This document shows, one piece after another, positions 1-12,600 of a stretch of 64,000 bases of DNA. Source of the DNA: Mytilus trossulus. Its lineage: Eukaryota; Mollusca; Bivalvia; Mytilida; Mytilidae. Position numbers and translations under genes: made by a program. Where the stretch lies: the NCBI RefSeq assembly GCF_036588685.1, contig NC_086382.1:71025999-71089998 (forward strand). The letters run 5' to 3'. How positions within the stretch are numbered: position 1 is the first letter of the stretch; every line of letters begins with the position of its first letter. Under the pieces are notes generated by a model. It was given only the letters and a program-made list of their open reading frames with translations, was not told the DNA's origin and did no database searches.

Positions 1-436
1 TTCTATGAACGATCATAACTAAAAGGAAAGGAGAAACAATTACGAGTACTCACATATTTTATATTGCACTGTTACACCACTGTACCAGATTAGGAAGAGC
101 GCTCAGCGCTAACAAATATGTTTAACCCCGATTTATTTTAATTGCATGGGTTTATTTAGCTGACCAAACGGTATGGTATTTTTTCAATGTTGAATGCTGT
201 ATGGTTACCTTTAATTGTTTTCATTTACTCCATTTTAACTTTGATGAATAGTTGTTTCATACGCAATCATACCACATCTCCATATTTTAAATCAACCCAC
301 GATTTTTCGGAAATACCTGTATTAGTTCAGGCATATTGCAGTTGGTTTGTTTAAATTGTTTTGCGATTGCTTGATAGCGTACATTTGGTTAGTTGTAATT
401 GATTGCCTCTTATAAAGTTTGGTTTGGAGTTCGGTA
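1..436. other. Left flank, no gene recognised
   Basis: No exon was recognised on either strand. The AT-rich sequence contains a piece near 119-135 (TTTAACCCCG) like the one in the reverse transcriptase 3' tail at 7,340. It may be 3' UTR or intron of the receptor gene. Confidence 0.4.
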
Positions 437-472
437 TTATTTATTGGTTTCAATTGTTTGCCTCGAATTTAG
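437..472 (-). other. Possible last coding exon of the adhesion GPCR
   Basis: A CTTCAG acceptor is followed by an open frame LNSRQTIETNK and a TAA at 439-437, in the phase required after the TM7 exon. It is too short to judge by content. The tail could equally continue left of the window. Confidence 0.25.
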
Positions 473-656
473 CTGAAGAGACATGCTGTGACGATATCGC
501 ATATGGCGCAGTTAAATAGGTGTCGTTCAACTTATAATCAGTTCTTAAAACTTTTGTAAGTTTATATGTATAAGAAAAAACTACGTTAAACTCTAACTGG
601 ATGTTGATGATCCGAACAAACCGTCAGACTAAAGTACACAGTTCTACAGAACTCAC

Positions 657-3600
657 CTTTTTATTTGAAACTGCATCTCTTATAAATATTATAAATCCCT
701 GAAAAAATATTAAAGCAACACAAAAAACTTAAATCAGATAAGTCAAATTTATCAGATTGTACTGCCTATTTAAATGCATATCGGTTGCAGAAAAATTGGT
801 CCTGTTAATGTTTTTAAAATATCATTTCAACACATAACGATTGAAATGGCATTTAGAAACAGCCGATATGCATTTCACCCGTTATAAACGTAAATGTAAA
901 TATACAGGTAATCACGTGTAAAAGAGTCATGATACTTTTCCCTACATACTTGATGTCCGTTTTGGATTGAGAACACTTATTTGATAAAGGAATTACAGAG
1001 TTAAATTTTTTTCGGATCGATTTAATCAACAAAATTGTAATTCTTGTTTTGATGCCTTTGAGTTTTACATTTGATGCCTTTGAGTTTTTACATTTGTTTC
1101 TTTTGAACTGCCGAAGATGCATAAAACACTCGCAACGTATCTGGAAATAAGGATCATCATATGGGCTGTAGGCATACATTTGTATGCAGACCCAACTGAG
1201 GAATACGTATATTATCTTACAAGACAATTGTACATCAGATATGTCTTTTTTATATGTTTAAAGTCTTGGTATTTTTCGCTGTCGTATTCCCGAAATTTCA
1301 CAAGTTGTATTATAAGTTTGAATATCATTTTGGAATCATCTGCCTCCCTCTTAAAAATTAAACCAAACTGGCTGCTGTGCTTTAGCTATCATTATTTCAA
1401 AATGCTATTTTTATTATTGTTTAAAATTAAAAAAAAAGTAAAATAAAAGTATCCTTTATATGTTGTTAAATCGTCAGTAATGCATTTAAAGACCGATTTA
1501 ATATTTAGAAATCTATATAAAATTATACCTGAAGGGAAGTAGAAATACCAAACAAATACTGAAATATGATGGTATCTTCATTATATGCCAGAATTCCAAA
1601 TAACCATGATAATCCTAATACTGGTATTAAAACAACCATGCATTTAACACCGGCTCTATGAAAAAAAATAATGTTTGAATACTTATAGAACTACTAAAGT
1701 CAACTGATATTTCATCATTGCGTTTTATTCTTATTTTTAATCATATGATTGGTGATTCATATAGATATTGTATATAGCAGAACATACTTATCAAGTCGAC
1801 ACATTAAGTTTTGCTCCCATTTGAGTTCACGCGATACCATCAGTTTTTACCGCCCAAAGCCAAGATGTATGATGGCATAACAATTTCCGCCCGTGAACTT
1901 TTTCGTCTGTTTATTCGTCCGTCCTTAAAAATGGGGGCTCTAATTTGATTTGACCCGCTCGCAAGTAAGTTACAACAGCATAAAAAATGACTAAAAGAAC
2001 GCTTTCTTTTGTATTTATTTCATGTTTGCCTATCGTTCTTTAAAATGGCATGTACTAGCTCTATTGAGATAAGATGCACTTTTTGTAAACTGAACATTTT
2101 GTTGGTAATGGTGCATTTTATGTTTGCCCATCGTTCTTTAAAATTGCATGGACTCGCTCTATTCAGATAAGATGCACTTTTTGTAAACTGAACATATTGT
2201 TGGTAATGATGCATTTAGAATAGCTTTTGATTTTTTTATTTATTCTCGGTTTGACATTTCGAGTTATAGAACTTTTAACAGACTTAGCTGACACAACATG
2301 AATACGGCTAATAAGGACGCGATTCTCATAAATATTTTCCACAGAGATATTCTGATTAAATACTTTCTCAATACTCCATTGTATTTTTTGGAACAGTTTC
2401 AGTATGTACAAATAAGGCGTATCATGTACTCTTGGTGCAGCTGGTTGTTGTGTTGTTCATTATCTTGAATTGTCATTTTGGAATCAATTTTACGAGATTT
2501 GAACACTGTTACACATTGTTACACTTGTGTCGCATAAACTCTAATAAGTTATTCAGGAACTTCGAGTACCTTCATGTTAGTTTTGAATTATTGCAATATT
2601 TTATCATCGAATACAACAATTAAAAATTATAAGCATATTAGAACAAGGCTGTACAAATAGTACATATTTATATACGTTTTTGGTGTCATTTGCTGATGTG
2701 GTTCATCAGTTTTTCACGCTTCTCTTTTTTTATATAGATTATACCGTTGGATTTCCCTTTGGAATGGTTCTACACTAGTTATGTATGGGGCCTTTACAGC
2801 TTTCTGTTCAGTGTGATCTAAGGCTCCGTGTTGAAGACCGACTTTGACCTATAGTAGCTTTTTTCTCAAAATTGTGACTTGAAAGGAGAGTTGTAACATT
2901 GGCACTCATACCACGTCTCATATCTGAACAAAGGAAAATATATATCAGGCTATAGTTGGCCCTATTAATGTAAAACATAATAAGCCTGAATAAAAAACAA
3001 ACCTGACTTTTTTCTTTAATCTTTCGTTCACCATAGCATTTGTAGAATAAATAGCTTTTAATACAACATGTATTATTCCTATATTAATCTACAATCAGGG
3101 AATAAACATTAAAAAACATTTGATAGATGATAATTTGTTGATTTGTTTATTACTAGTAAGTCATTCTTCCAATGAAAAATTGCTTTGCTACGAAAGAATT
3201 TTGTCAACCTCAAAAGATTAAAGAGATACCAACATTAAAAATTCAACAGCTCATAGAAATAGAAACTACAATGAGCAAACATAGACAACAAAAAAGGCAG
3301 AAAATACCAAGGCGACATGAAACTCATCAGTCAAAGAAAGCTGCAAACGCCGAGGCAACATGTCACTTTGAGATAAAGAGGACGGAGTTGTGGTAAAAAA
3401 CTGTGGAGAAAAAAACATGAATCACAAAAACATTTTTTTGTTATCGTCTTTGTCAATTTTGCGATCAGCTACAGCTTGCTTTGTTAGCGACTATGTAAGA
3501 TTGTTGTGTGTGTTAACTTGAATTGTTTAGTTCATTGTATTGAACTGAATCTTTGTCATAATAGGTATTATACCAACATTGTTTTCCCCTATTGGCCAGT

Positions 3601-6600
3601 GTTCAATTTAAATGTTTAATAAATATTCACAAATTCATATCCAGGGTCTATCCCTCTGCTCTCAACGGTAGTTTTCAAAAACAAAACAAAAAACACTGTG
3701 GCACCCAGCGAAATAAAAAGGCATAATTGAAGACGTTGCCAATGAAGTCTTATCAAAACAAATTGTAAATGCGAAGGAAAAGATATAGCTTCATTCATTG
3801 ACCAATTGCAATCTAATAAAAAAAGAAAAAACTAATAAGATAATTCTAACACAGAAAAATATTCAACGAGTGACAGAACAATACATTCATCACGAATTCG
3901 AGTCATGATCAAAGGAACAGATTTATCTCAAATTTCTAAATATTTTATAGCAACACCAACTGCAAAAGAATTGTACTTAAAACCATCAAAGATATCTGAA
4001 TATTTGATTCGATTCTTTTTCTGTTGCAAATGAATGTGACGTACTATGGTGGTATTGCACATTACAACTATATTAAATAGCGATGAACCAGGTTTAACGA
4101 ACCATTTGCTTTTAAAAATGACTGTATTGATTCAGGATTTGGCTGCTGTTTTAACTAGTTCTGATGGTTGATAAAAGATGATTTTGCTTTTTATTGCCTT
4201 TTTGAAATAACCTTGGAGGTACATTTCTACATGCATCAATGCAAATATGCTATGAACACATTCTGCTACATATTTAATAAAATTTAAAATTTACTTTTAA
4301 TTAGTAATAGTGAAGTATATTGCAAATATCATTAAAAAAAACACCACATTACATGAACATAAGTCATCTTTTACAGTAAATTTAGACAGCACTATACCGC
4401 TGTTCGAAAGTCATAAATCAATAAAGAGAAAATAAATCCGGGTTACAAACTAATACCGAGGGAAACACATCAACTATGAGAGGAAAACAACAGACACACT
4501 GAAGTGCAATAAAAAACCAAAGACACACAGAAACGAAATATAACATAACAATGCCATTTTCCTGACTTGGTACAGGACATTTTAAGAAAAAGTGGTGGGT
4601 TTAACCTGGTTTTGTGTGTAGCCTAACCTCGCGGTTTTATGGCAAGGTTAACAATAACATTTAAATGACAACATTACATGACAGGACTATAGTACAAATA
4701 AATACAGGAACATTCAAGACAGAGAAAAACACAAATAAACAATACAATAGAACATTCCGACATGCTTATAGTTATCAAAGCTACCAAGCCCAAAATCCAG
4801 CAGTAATAATTTAACCAATTAAAGCAGGTATTTGTTGTATGTTTTATTTCATCTTTGAATATGAAACAGAATCTATAAATAAGCTTACCAGTATAATAAG
4901 TAAAGCAGGTCCAACAAATGCCATAAATACAAAGTTATTCGTGCTAAGCCAGCAACTGTAAACATATAATAAAAATCAAATAGATACCCTGTCCAAGACT
5001 CTTTGAAACAAATATCAATTTAACAAAGTTCACTTGAAAAGGAGTTGTTAATTTATGTTCATTTCTACATACATATTTTTCGAAACTGTACAGGGCCTAA
5101 TAAGAGGTAGAGTATACGTCAGAAATAAATTATCAAACGAAACAAACATAACTGTAATTTGTTTTGGTCTTTCTTCGCGTGTGTGTGTGTTAGTGTGTGT
5201 AGTGCCCCATGACTTTTATTTAGGATAGAACATTTATCAGATTTTATTTGGAATATTCTGTATGTCATAATATGTATAAGTCATCTTTTACAGTAAAACG
5301 GGAAAAAGCTGACAAAAAATCTTTTACAGTAAAACGGGAAAAAGCTGACAAAAAATCTTTGGACTCTCTTTTTAATTCAGTAATGAAGATAGTTGATATA
5401 CGTATTCAACATTTTAAAGAACATTTTACTATTAACAATAACCACAATAAACATATTTCTCGTATCAAACATAAACTAAAAGAACTAGCCAAGGAATTTG
5501 TTTTTGTCCCGGCCGATAAAGCTACTAATAATATTATTATTGTTTGACGTAAATTTTACATCGAGGTTCTGAAAAAGGAAATCACCAATTCACCAACATT
5601 CCAACTGACTCCATTTTCAGAAAACGAAATCTGTAACAAACATAAACTTTTAGCCACCGCTTTACAAGCAGAGCCAAATACAATGAAAGTTCCAACTATG
5701 TATTGGCTTCCGAAGCTACACAAAACCCCTTACAAATATAGATTTATTTCGTCTTCAAGCCATTGTTCAACTACTAAATTGTCTATTATTCTTACCAGCA
5801 CACTTGGTACAATTAAAAACCTTATAATAAATTGTTCAAATAAGGCCTTCGAAAATAGTGGAATAAATTACTTTTGGAGTGTCAAGAACTCGTTGGAAGT
5901 ACTTGATAAATTGCATGCTTATATTGGTGATTTTGAATCTGTTCAAAGTTTTGATTTTTCTACCCTGTATACCACATTGCCTCACATTCTCATTAAGAAA
6001 AAATTCACACACCTAATTAAATGGGCATTCAAAAAATCAGAATGTGAATATATATGTTCAAACTCTTTTAGGTCATTTTTTAGTAGCAATAAACAAAAAA
6101 ACTATGTTAATTGGACATACTTTGATACTATATATGCCCTTGAATTTTTACTAGATAACATTTTTGTTCGCTTTGGGGATTCCGTATATCGTCAGATTAT
6201 CGGAATTCCAATGGGGACTAACTGTGCACCACTTATTGCGGACCTCTTTTTGTACTGTTACGAGTTACAATTTATGACAAAAATAAGCAAAGACCCATCA
6301 AAACAACATCTGATAAACAAATTTAATAATACTTTTAGATATTTGGATGATATTTTGGCTCTCAATAATGACGACTTCAGTATGTATATTAATGAAATTT
6401 ATCCTGGTGAACTCACTTTAAATAAAGCTAATACTAACAATGACCACTGCCCTTTCCTCGATCTTGATATCTATATCACTAACGGAAAGCTGAATACTAA
6501 AATTTATGATAAAAGGGATGATTTTTCATTTCCTATCGTTAATTATCCGTTTTTAGATGGTGACGTTCCCTTGTCACCATCTTACGGTGTTTATATATCT

Positions 6601-9600
6601 CAACTTGTACGATTCGCTCGTGTATGTAACAATGTTTTAGATTTTAACGAGAGAAATTTATGTATTACTGAAAAATTATTACACCAGGGTTTTCGATATC
6701 ACAAACTAGTCAAAACATTTACTAAATTTTATCATCGGTATAAAGACATCATTCGTAAATATAGCTCAACATGCAGACTTTTTATACGTTCAGGTATTTC
6801 ACATCCAATTTTTTATGGAAATATTCTTTATAAAGCACAAAGGTGTCAGTATTCACCTCATAAACTTACGAAACCTTTGAATAGACTTATTAAGAAGGGA
6901 TATAATTACGATACTGTTGTCAAGTCATTAAAGATTGCATATTTTGGCGTTAATATTGAGTCACTGATAAGGTCTTTGCGTCGGAACTAAACACATTTAT
7001 TCTAAAAACAGTTGTTGGCATGACACGGGTTATGTTCTTCTCATATATGTTATGATGGTATGATACTAAACCCCTTACGGGAAGGATTGTGCCTGATGTT
7101 CATATGATGAAATCATAATCTTTCAGTCAGTTTAATTGAAGTCTGGAGCTGGCATGTCAGTTAACTGCTAGTAGTCTGTTGTTATTTATGTATTATTGTC
7201 ATTTGTTTATTTTCTTTGGTTACATCTTCTGACATCAGACTCGGACTTCTCTTGAACTGAATTTTAATGTGCGTATTGTTATGCTTTTACTTTTCTACAC
7301 TGGTTAGAGGTATAGGGGGAGGGTTGAGATCTCACAAACATGTTTAACCCCGCCGCATTTTTGCGCCTGTCCCAAGTCAGGAGCCTCTGGCCTTTGTTAG
7401 TCTTGTACTATTTAAATTTTAGTTTCTTGTGTACAATTTGGAAATTAGTATGGCGTTCATTATCGCTGAACTAGTATATATTTGTTTAGGGGCCAGCTGA
7501 AGGACGCCTCCGGGTGCGGGAATTTCTCGCTACATTGAAGACCTGTTGGTGACCTTCTGCTGTTGTGTTTTTTTTATTTTGGTCGGGTTGTTGTCTCTTT
7601 GACACATTCCCCATTTCCATTCTCAATTTTATTATGCATATTGTAATTGTACAAACAATACTATTTTCTCAGTAATTTGATCGTGCATTAATTTCATAAT
7701 AAAACGTGTTACTTCTGGAAGGAAAGCGATAATGTTGATACTAGGATTTTTTAATTGAACTGTATATATGTCCGTGCAATAGATGGTCATTTTGAGAAAT
7801 AATGACGTTTTCATAATTTTTCCCCATGCCTAATTATTAGTATATATAAAGCAAAAGCTGAATATCAACATTACAAAAGTGACAAATAAAAAATACAAAC
7901 TATGGCTGATCGATGGAAACAAAGCAACAAATTGGTGAATACAAATTACTGAAAATTACATTAAGATAGCAGAATTTTTTTTTTGATCATTTCTAAAAAC
8001 AAAATTTGACGAGTAAAGATATTTAGCTTTCAATTAATCTTAACTTGACAATTCGCTTTAGTCAAGTCAAACACTGTAGCCTGAGAGACATGTTTCAAAC
8101 AGTATTGCTGATTTCATGTGAACAAAACAAATAAATTTTAAATACTGTTTAACTAAAAACAACCTTACGAAACATGATGTAAACACGACTTGAACAAACT
8201 AATGAATAACAACACGTTTTTATTGTTTAAAGTTAAAGTTTGTGAAACATAGGCTGTTAAATGGAAAAACTCTATAACACTTTGCATTTGTTTTCTTGTT
8301 CATACTATTTTATACATACTATTTTTCTGAATGATATCCTTTTAAGCGCGTAACTCCTAGAGTTATTCCTACAATCACCAACGGAACTCCTGAAGAACAA
8401 TATGTGTTGTTACTGCCTACTGTACCATTTGTATGCACTTGATATTTTTTTTAATCAATACTTTATATACATGGATAAAAATAGGTTGATTCAAACCTAC
8501 ATTGTTTTAAAGTTGGGAAAGCATTGATTCGATCAAATTTTGAATATACTAAAAAAACAAATAATCAGAATTCAGGTATTGACTCGCATCGACAAATTGG
8601 CTATGTAGTCGCTGGAGGTTTACGACAAAAATGGAAATTTTAGCTTTCCAATTGCCTCCGTTATATTTTGATGTAGCAGCCTTCAAATAGCTGTACCTAT
8701 ACAGCTCATATATCCTAGTTTTAGTCGACTTTCAATTCTTGCATTTGTTTTCTCGGTCAAACTTTGGTCTTTTTTAAAACATTTATATCAATTTCCAATA
8801 CTATAAGTACTAGTTTCGGTTTCTTTTATTTTTTACACTTGGGAAATTTACAAACCGAACTTACTATCTTGTTATAATGATCACGCTTAACTAATGCTCT
8901 TCAACTTTGAACTTATTTGGCTTTATAAATATTTTGATATGAGCGTCACTGATGAGTCTTATGTAGACAAAACGCGCGCCTGGCGTACTAAATTATAATC
9001 CTGGTACCTTTGATAACTATTTATAATTAAATACATTATATACTAGTCACCTTTATCCACACATAAGACGAATTGTCCAAAAAGTATAGTCTTACCCCAA
9101 GCAAATGGTAAATAAAAACGTGCTTCAGATTTTCTCTTGAAAACAACGGTGACAGATCTAGCTACTGATATTCCTTCACATAGCATAAGGAAGAATACTA
9201 CCAAAAACACGTAATGTAGAACTGCTGTTACTATGATACAAGCAATCTGAAAAGAGATATGAATCACCACAGTGCTATAAGGTAAAACTAAATCTTTGAG
9301 CGTTTTCTTAAAAATTTGAAATACAATGTTTTTGCTGTTCTATGACAGTTTTTAAGGCAGTTTTTAAAGGGAGTTTTATATGATCTTTGTGAACGTATTT
9401 TACTGTTTCACTGTATGCCTGTTAATTGCAGGACACGATATTCTGTTGATACATCACTTTATTACAATTGCCAGACCGCTTTACCGATATTGTTTTATAA
9501 GAATTTGCTGTAAAAAACTTTGAAAATATTTAAAATTAAGGAATATATCTCCCTCATGCAAAGCTCTTATTCCTTGCATTGCTATGGCTATACTATATTG

Positions 9601-12600
9601 TGCATTGTTGTTGTTTATAGCTCTTTTTCTTTTCAATAAGTTTTTGAAGTGAAAACATTTTGGCCTCACAGAAGAGAAATAGATTGTCAAAATGCGCAAT
9701 TGTGCAGATAAATTTGAACCGATAATGGTATTTATCGGTTGTCCCACTGTCTATATCAATTTGTACTATCATCTCTTGATTCAATTGCATATCAAGGTTT
9801 TGTAACGTCAATTACATTGACCCGGCCTTAATAACTTTGACCCGGACTTATTAGCGACGTCATAATGTTTGACACGACGTTGATAAGTATGACCCGAAGT
9901 TATAAATGCATCTTCCGGTTGCTTGTGAAACTAAGAAAACTGTTCCAAAAGACGCAAATTCAGTCCGATGAATCAATTATCAGGTAATATACATACTGAT
10001 ATTGTAAAATATCAACTGCTCGACACAATTTGAAGTCTATTTAATCTCGTTCGCTGCGCTTCTTCGACAAAAAACTTCATGCTGTGACTCGCAGCTGGTA
10101 TTTCAACATATCAACATGCAGTCAACCAGATAATCAATACTACCATATAAGCTAATATAACTGATATTGGAACATAAACAATATGTGAACTTCATCTTAC
10201 CATAACATTGGAACCGGTTACTAGTATGTGATTACACTATAAGCTAATATGGCTGATATTAGAACATGAACAATGTATGGACTACATATATTGTATTTGA
10301 ATCATTCCATTTAGTATAATACTCACCTCATTGTCTGTGACGTTTGTAGAACTTAAGAAAACGGAATATCCAATGATCAAAACAACACACATATTCGATA
10401 AAATAACAGTCCATTCATTTTTAACATATCTAAAAGAGAGCATTTATTCTTTAACTACTATAACTATAAAGCCATATGTATATCAAAGCATTTACTGACT
10501 TAACATTACAAATTAAGCACATATTGTGCAGATGATAAAAGCAATACTTTCAAAAAGCCAAAATGTTTGCTTCTTTTTACCGACTACTATACGATTAAGA
10601 AAAAACGGGTCAGAAAGAAAAGTTCTTTGACATTATACATGCAACAATGTTGTTTAACAACATTGCAATATTCTTATTCTATATGTTAATTTAAAGTACT
10701 GACACAATTGATTTTCATGTTAAAGTCGTATGAATTAAGTTTCCTGACGGAGTTGAATCCATTCCCTCTCAACAATTTTTATATAATTATCGTAATCTTA
10801 AACAAACAATCAAAGATACGTCAATTAAATATCAGACATGATAAATCATCATTACTCAAATCTGAAATTCTGTGAATACGTCTGGTGCGTGTCGGATGCA
10901 CCCATTTATCAGAGTATTAGTTGTATTTCTATTTGAAAGTATTTGACATTGATTCAAGACATTGATTCAAGACTTTCATTCTCGTTTGAATGACTTTACA
11001 CTAGTAATTTTGGGGCCCTTTATAGCTTGTTGTTTGGTGTGAGCCAAGGCTCCGTGTTGAAGGCCGTACATTACCCTATAATTGTTTACTTATTTTCTTA
11101 TTGTAATTTGGATGGAGAGTGGTGTCATTGGCACTCACACCACATCTAATTATCTATCTCTTAACGATTTTTGAAATGAATAAATGAATATGGTTATGGT
11201 AAACGATATAAGGTCTCCATAAAGGCGAACAAGCAAGAACATTTCCATATAAAATCAGGGAATGTGGTATGACGGTGTATCTGGTAGCTATGTACCAAAG
11301 TTTTAATGTAGTTGGTGTTAGCTACAGTACATCACTGTATGTATAACCCATCGTTACTTCTATAAAAAGAAGATCATAATGCATTGACATCAATATACAA
11401 GTACTATTCAATGCTGGCGGCTGTTCGATAATCGTGTTTGTTGTTGTTGACTACACAAGTATTTGCAAGACATTTAATTTTCACAGTATAATTGAACAAA
11501 ATGCATGTGCATCATTGAGTCTTTCAATCATCTTACCTCCAGAATGCATAGTAAGTAATAAGGGTAAGAGTACACCCTAATATTGATAGGCCACAACCAA
11601 CAAAAGTGATTATTTCTAAGGCTCTTTGATGAAAATCTGTCTGAAATATTGTTACACGTTTGTTATTTATTGATTGACAATATTTAAATGTTCTAAAAAG
11701 CTAATACAATGTTTCGTGAAATAAATAATATGCATTCGTTGCTCAAATTAGTAATTTTATGTTACATCAATGAAAAAGGTATACCGCGGTTAAAAGTCAG
11801 ATCCCAGTTACCAACTAAAACCGAGGGAAACACATCAACTGTAAGATGAAAACAACGAAACACCAGAACACTGAAGTGCAACATAAAAACAGACGGACAT
11901 GCAACATACAAAGTTACGAACTAATAGATAACAACTGTCATATTCTTGACAGGACAGTTAAAGAAAACAAATGTTGGTTGAACCTGGTTTTGTGGCAAAA
12001 CCAACCTCGCGCTTTATTCAAATCTATAATAACGTCAGCGAAGATTACAAATTTAAAAAAAAAATCCGATACCGTAGTTGAAGATTTAAAGTTTCGTTCT
12101 TTCTTGTATCATAAATAAGGATAACACAAACCTAATAAATATATTTTTACATTTTTTTCAATATTCCTGATGAAAAAGTTTGGAAGCATGACATTTATAA
12201 CGTGAAGGTTTTGTCAGAAAAGTATGTGAATGTTATAGCTGTTAACAGGATTTTGATACGATTTAGTTTTATAAATTGTTATTCGGATTGAGAAATGTCT
12301 CATTGGCACTCATACCACATATTCCTATATATATATAAAACAATTCGTTTATGCATATGTAAAGTAAATCAAACTTACAATTTCAAAATCGCTAGGACTC
12401 ATCAAAATAGCAAAATTAGTTAAATGATTGCATGTGCATGTAGAAACATTTGATTCAGTCTGTTTGAGATAACATCCGCTACTAGCCCAACTTCTAGAAC
12501 TGAAAAATAATCACACATAAATCGAGACACAATGAAAGTTCAGACCATTGGTAAAAAATCATGAAAAGGTTTAAACAAATCAACGTCTGTGAAACTTTAC

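Larger units (their letters stand above)
657..11640 (-). other. Seven-transmembrane exons 12-19 of the adhesion GPCR
   Basis: Eight exons code for the helices: TM1 (11640-11537, LEIITFVGCGLSILGCTLTL), TM2 (10429-10327), TM3 (9246-9096, ending FYLPFAWG), TM4 (8389-8320, VPLVIVGITLGV), TM5 (4955-4889, NFVFMAFVGPALLIIL), loop 3 (3088-3003, VLKAIYSTNAMVNERLKK), TM6 and most of TM7 (1655-1529, IPVLGLSWLFGILAYN), and the end of TM7 (698-657, GFIIFIRDAVSNKK). Exon borders fall inside codons and still give family-perfect joins such as AWG/VPL and EKY/CWLS. A tentative final exon at 472-437 would add 11 residues and a TAA; its support is only an acceptor and matching phase. Confidence 0.87.

Noticed and set aside
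853..1446. Overlapping frames on both strands (124 and 109 codons)
   Set aside because: No domain, no signal or splice support; they lie between the last two recognised receptor exons and look like chance.
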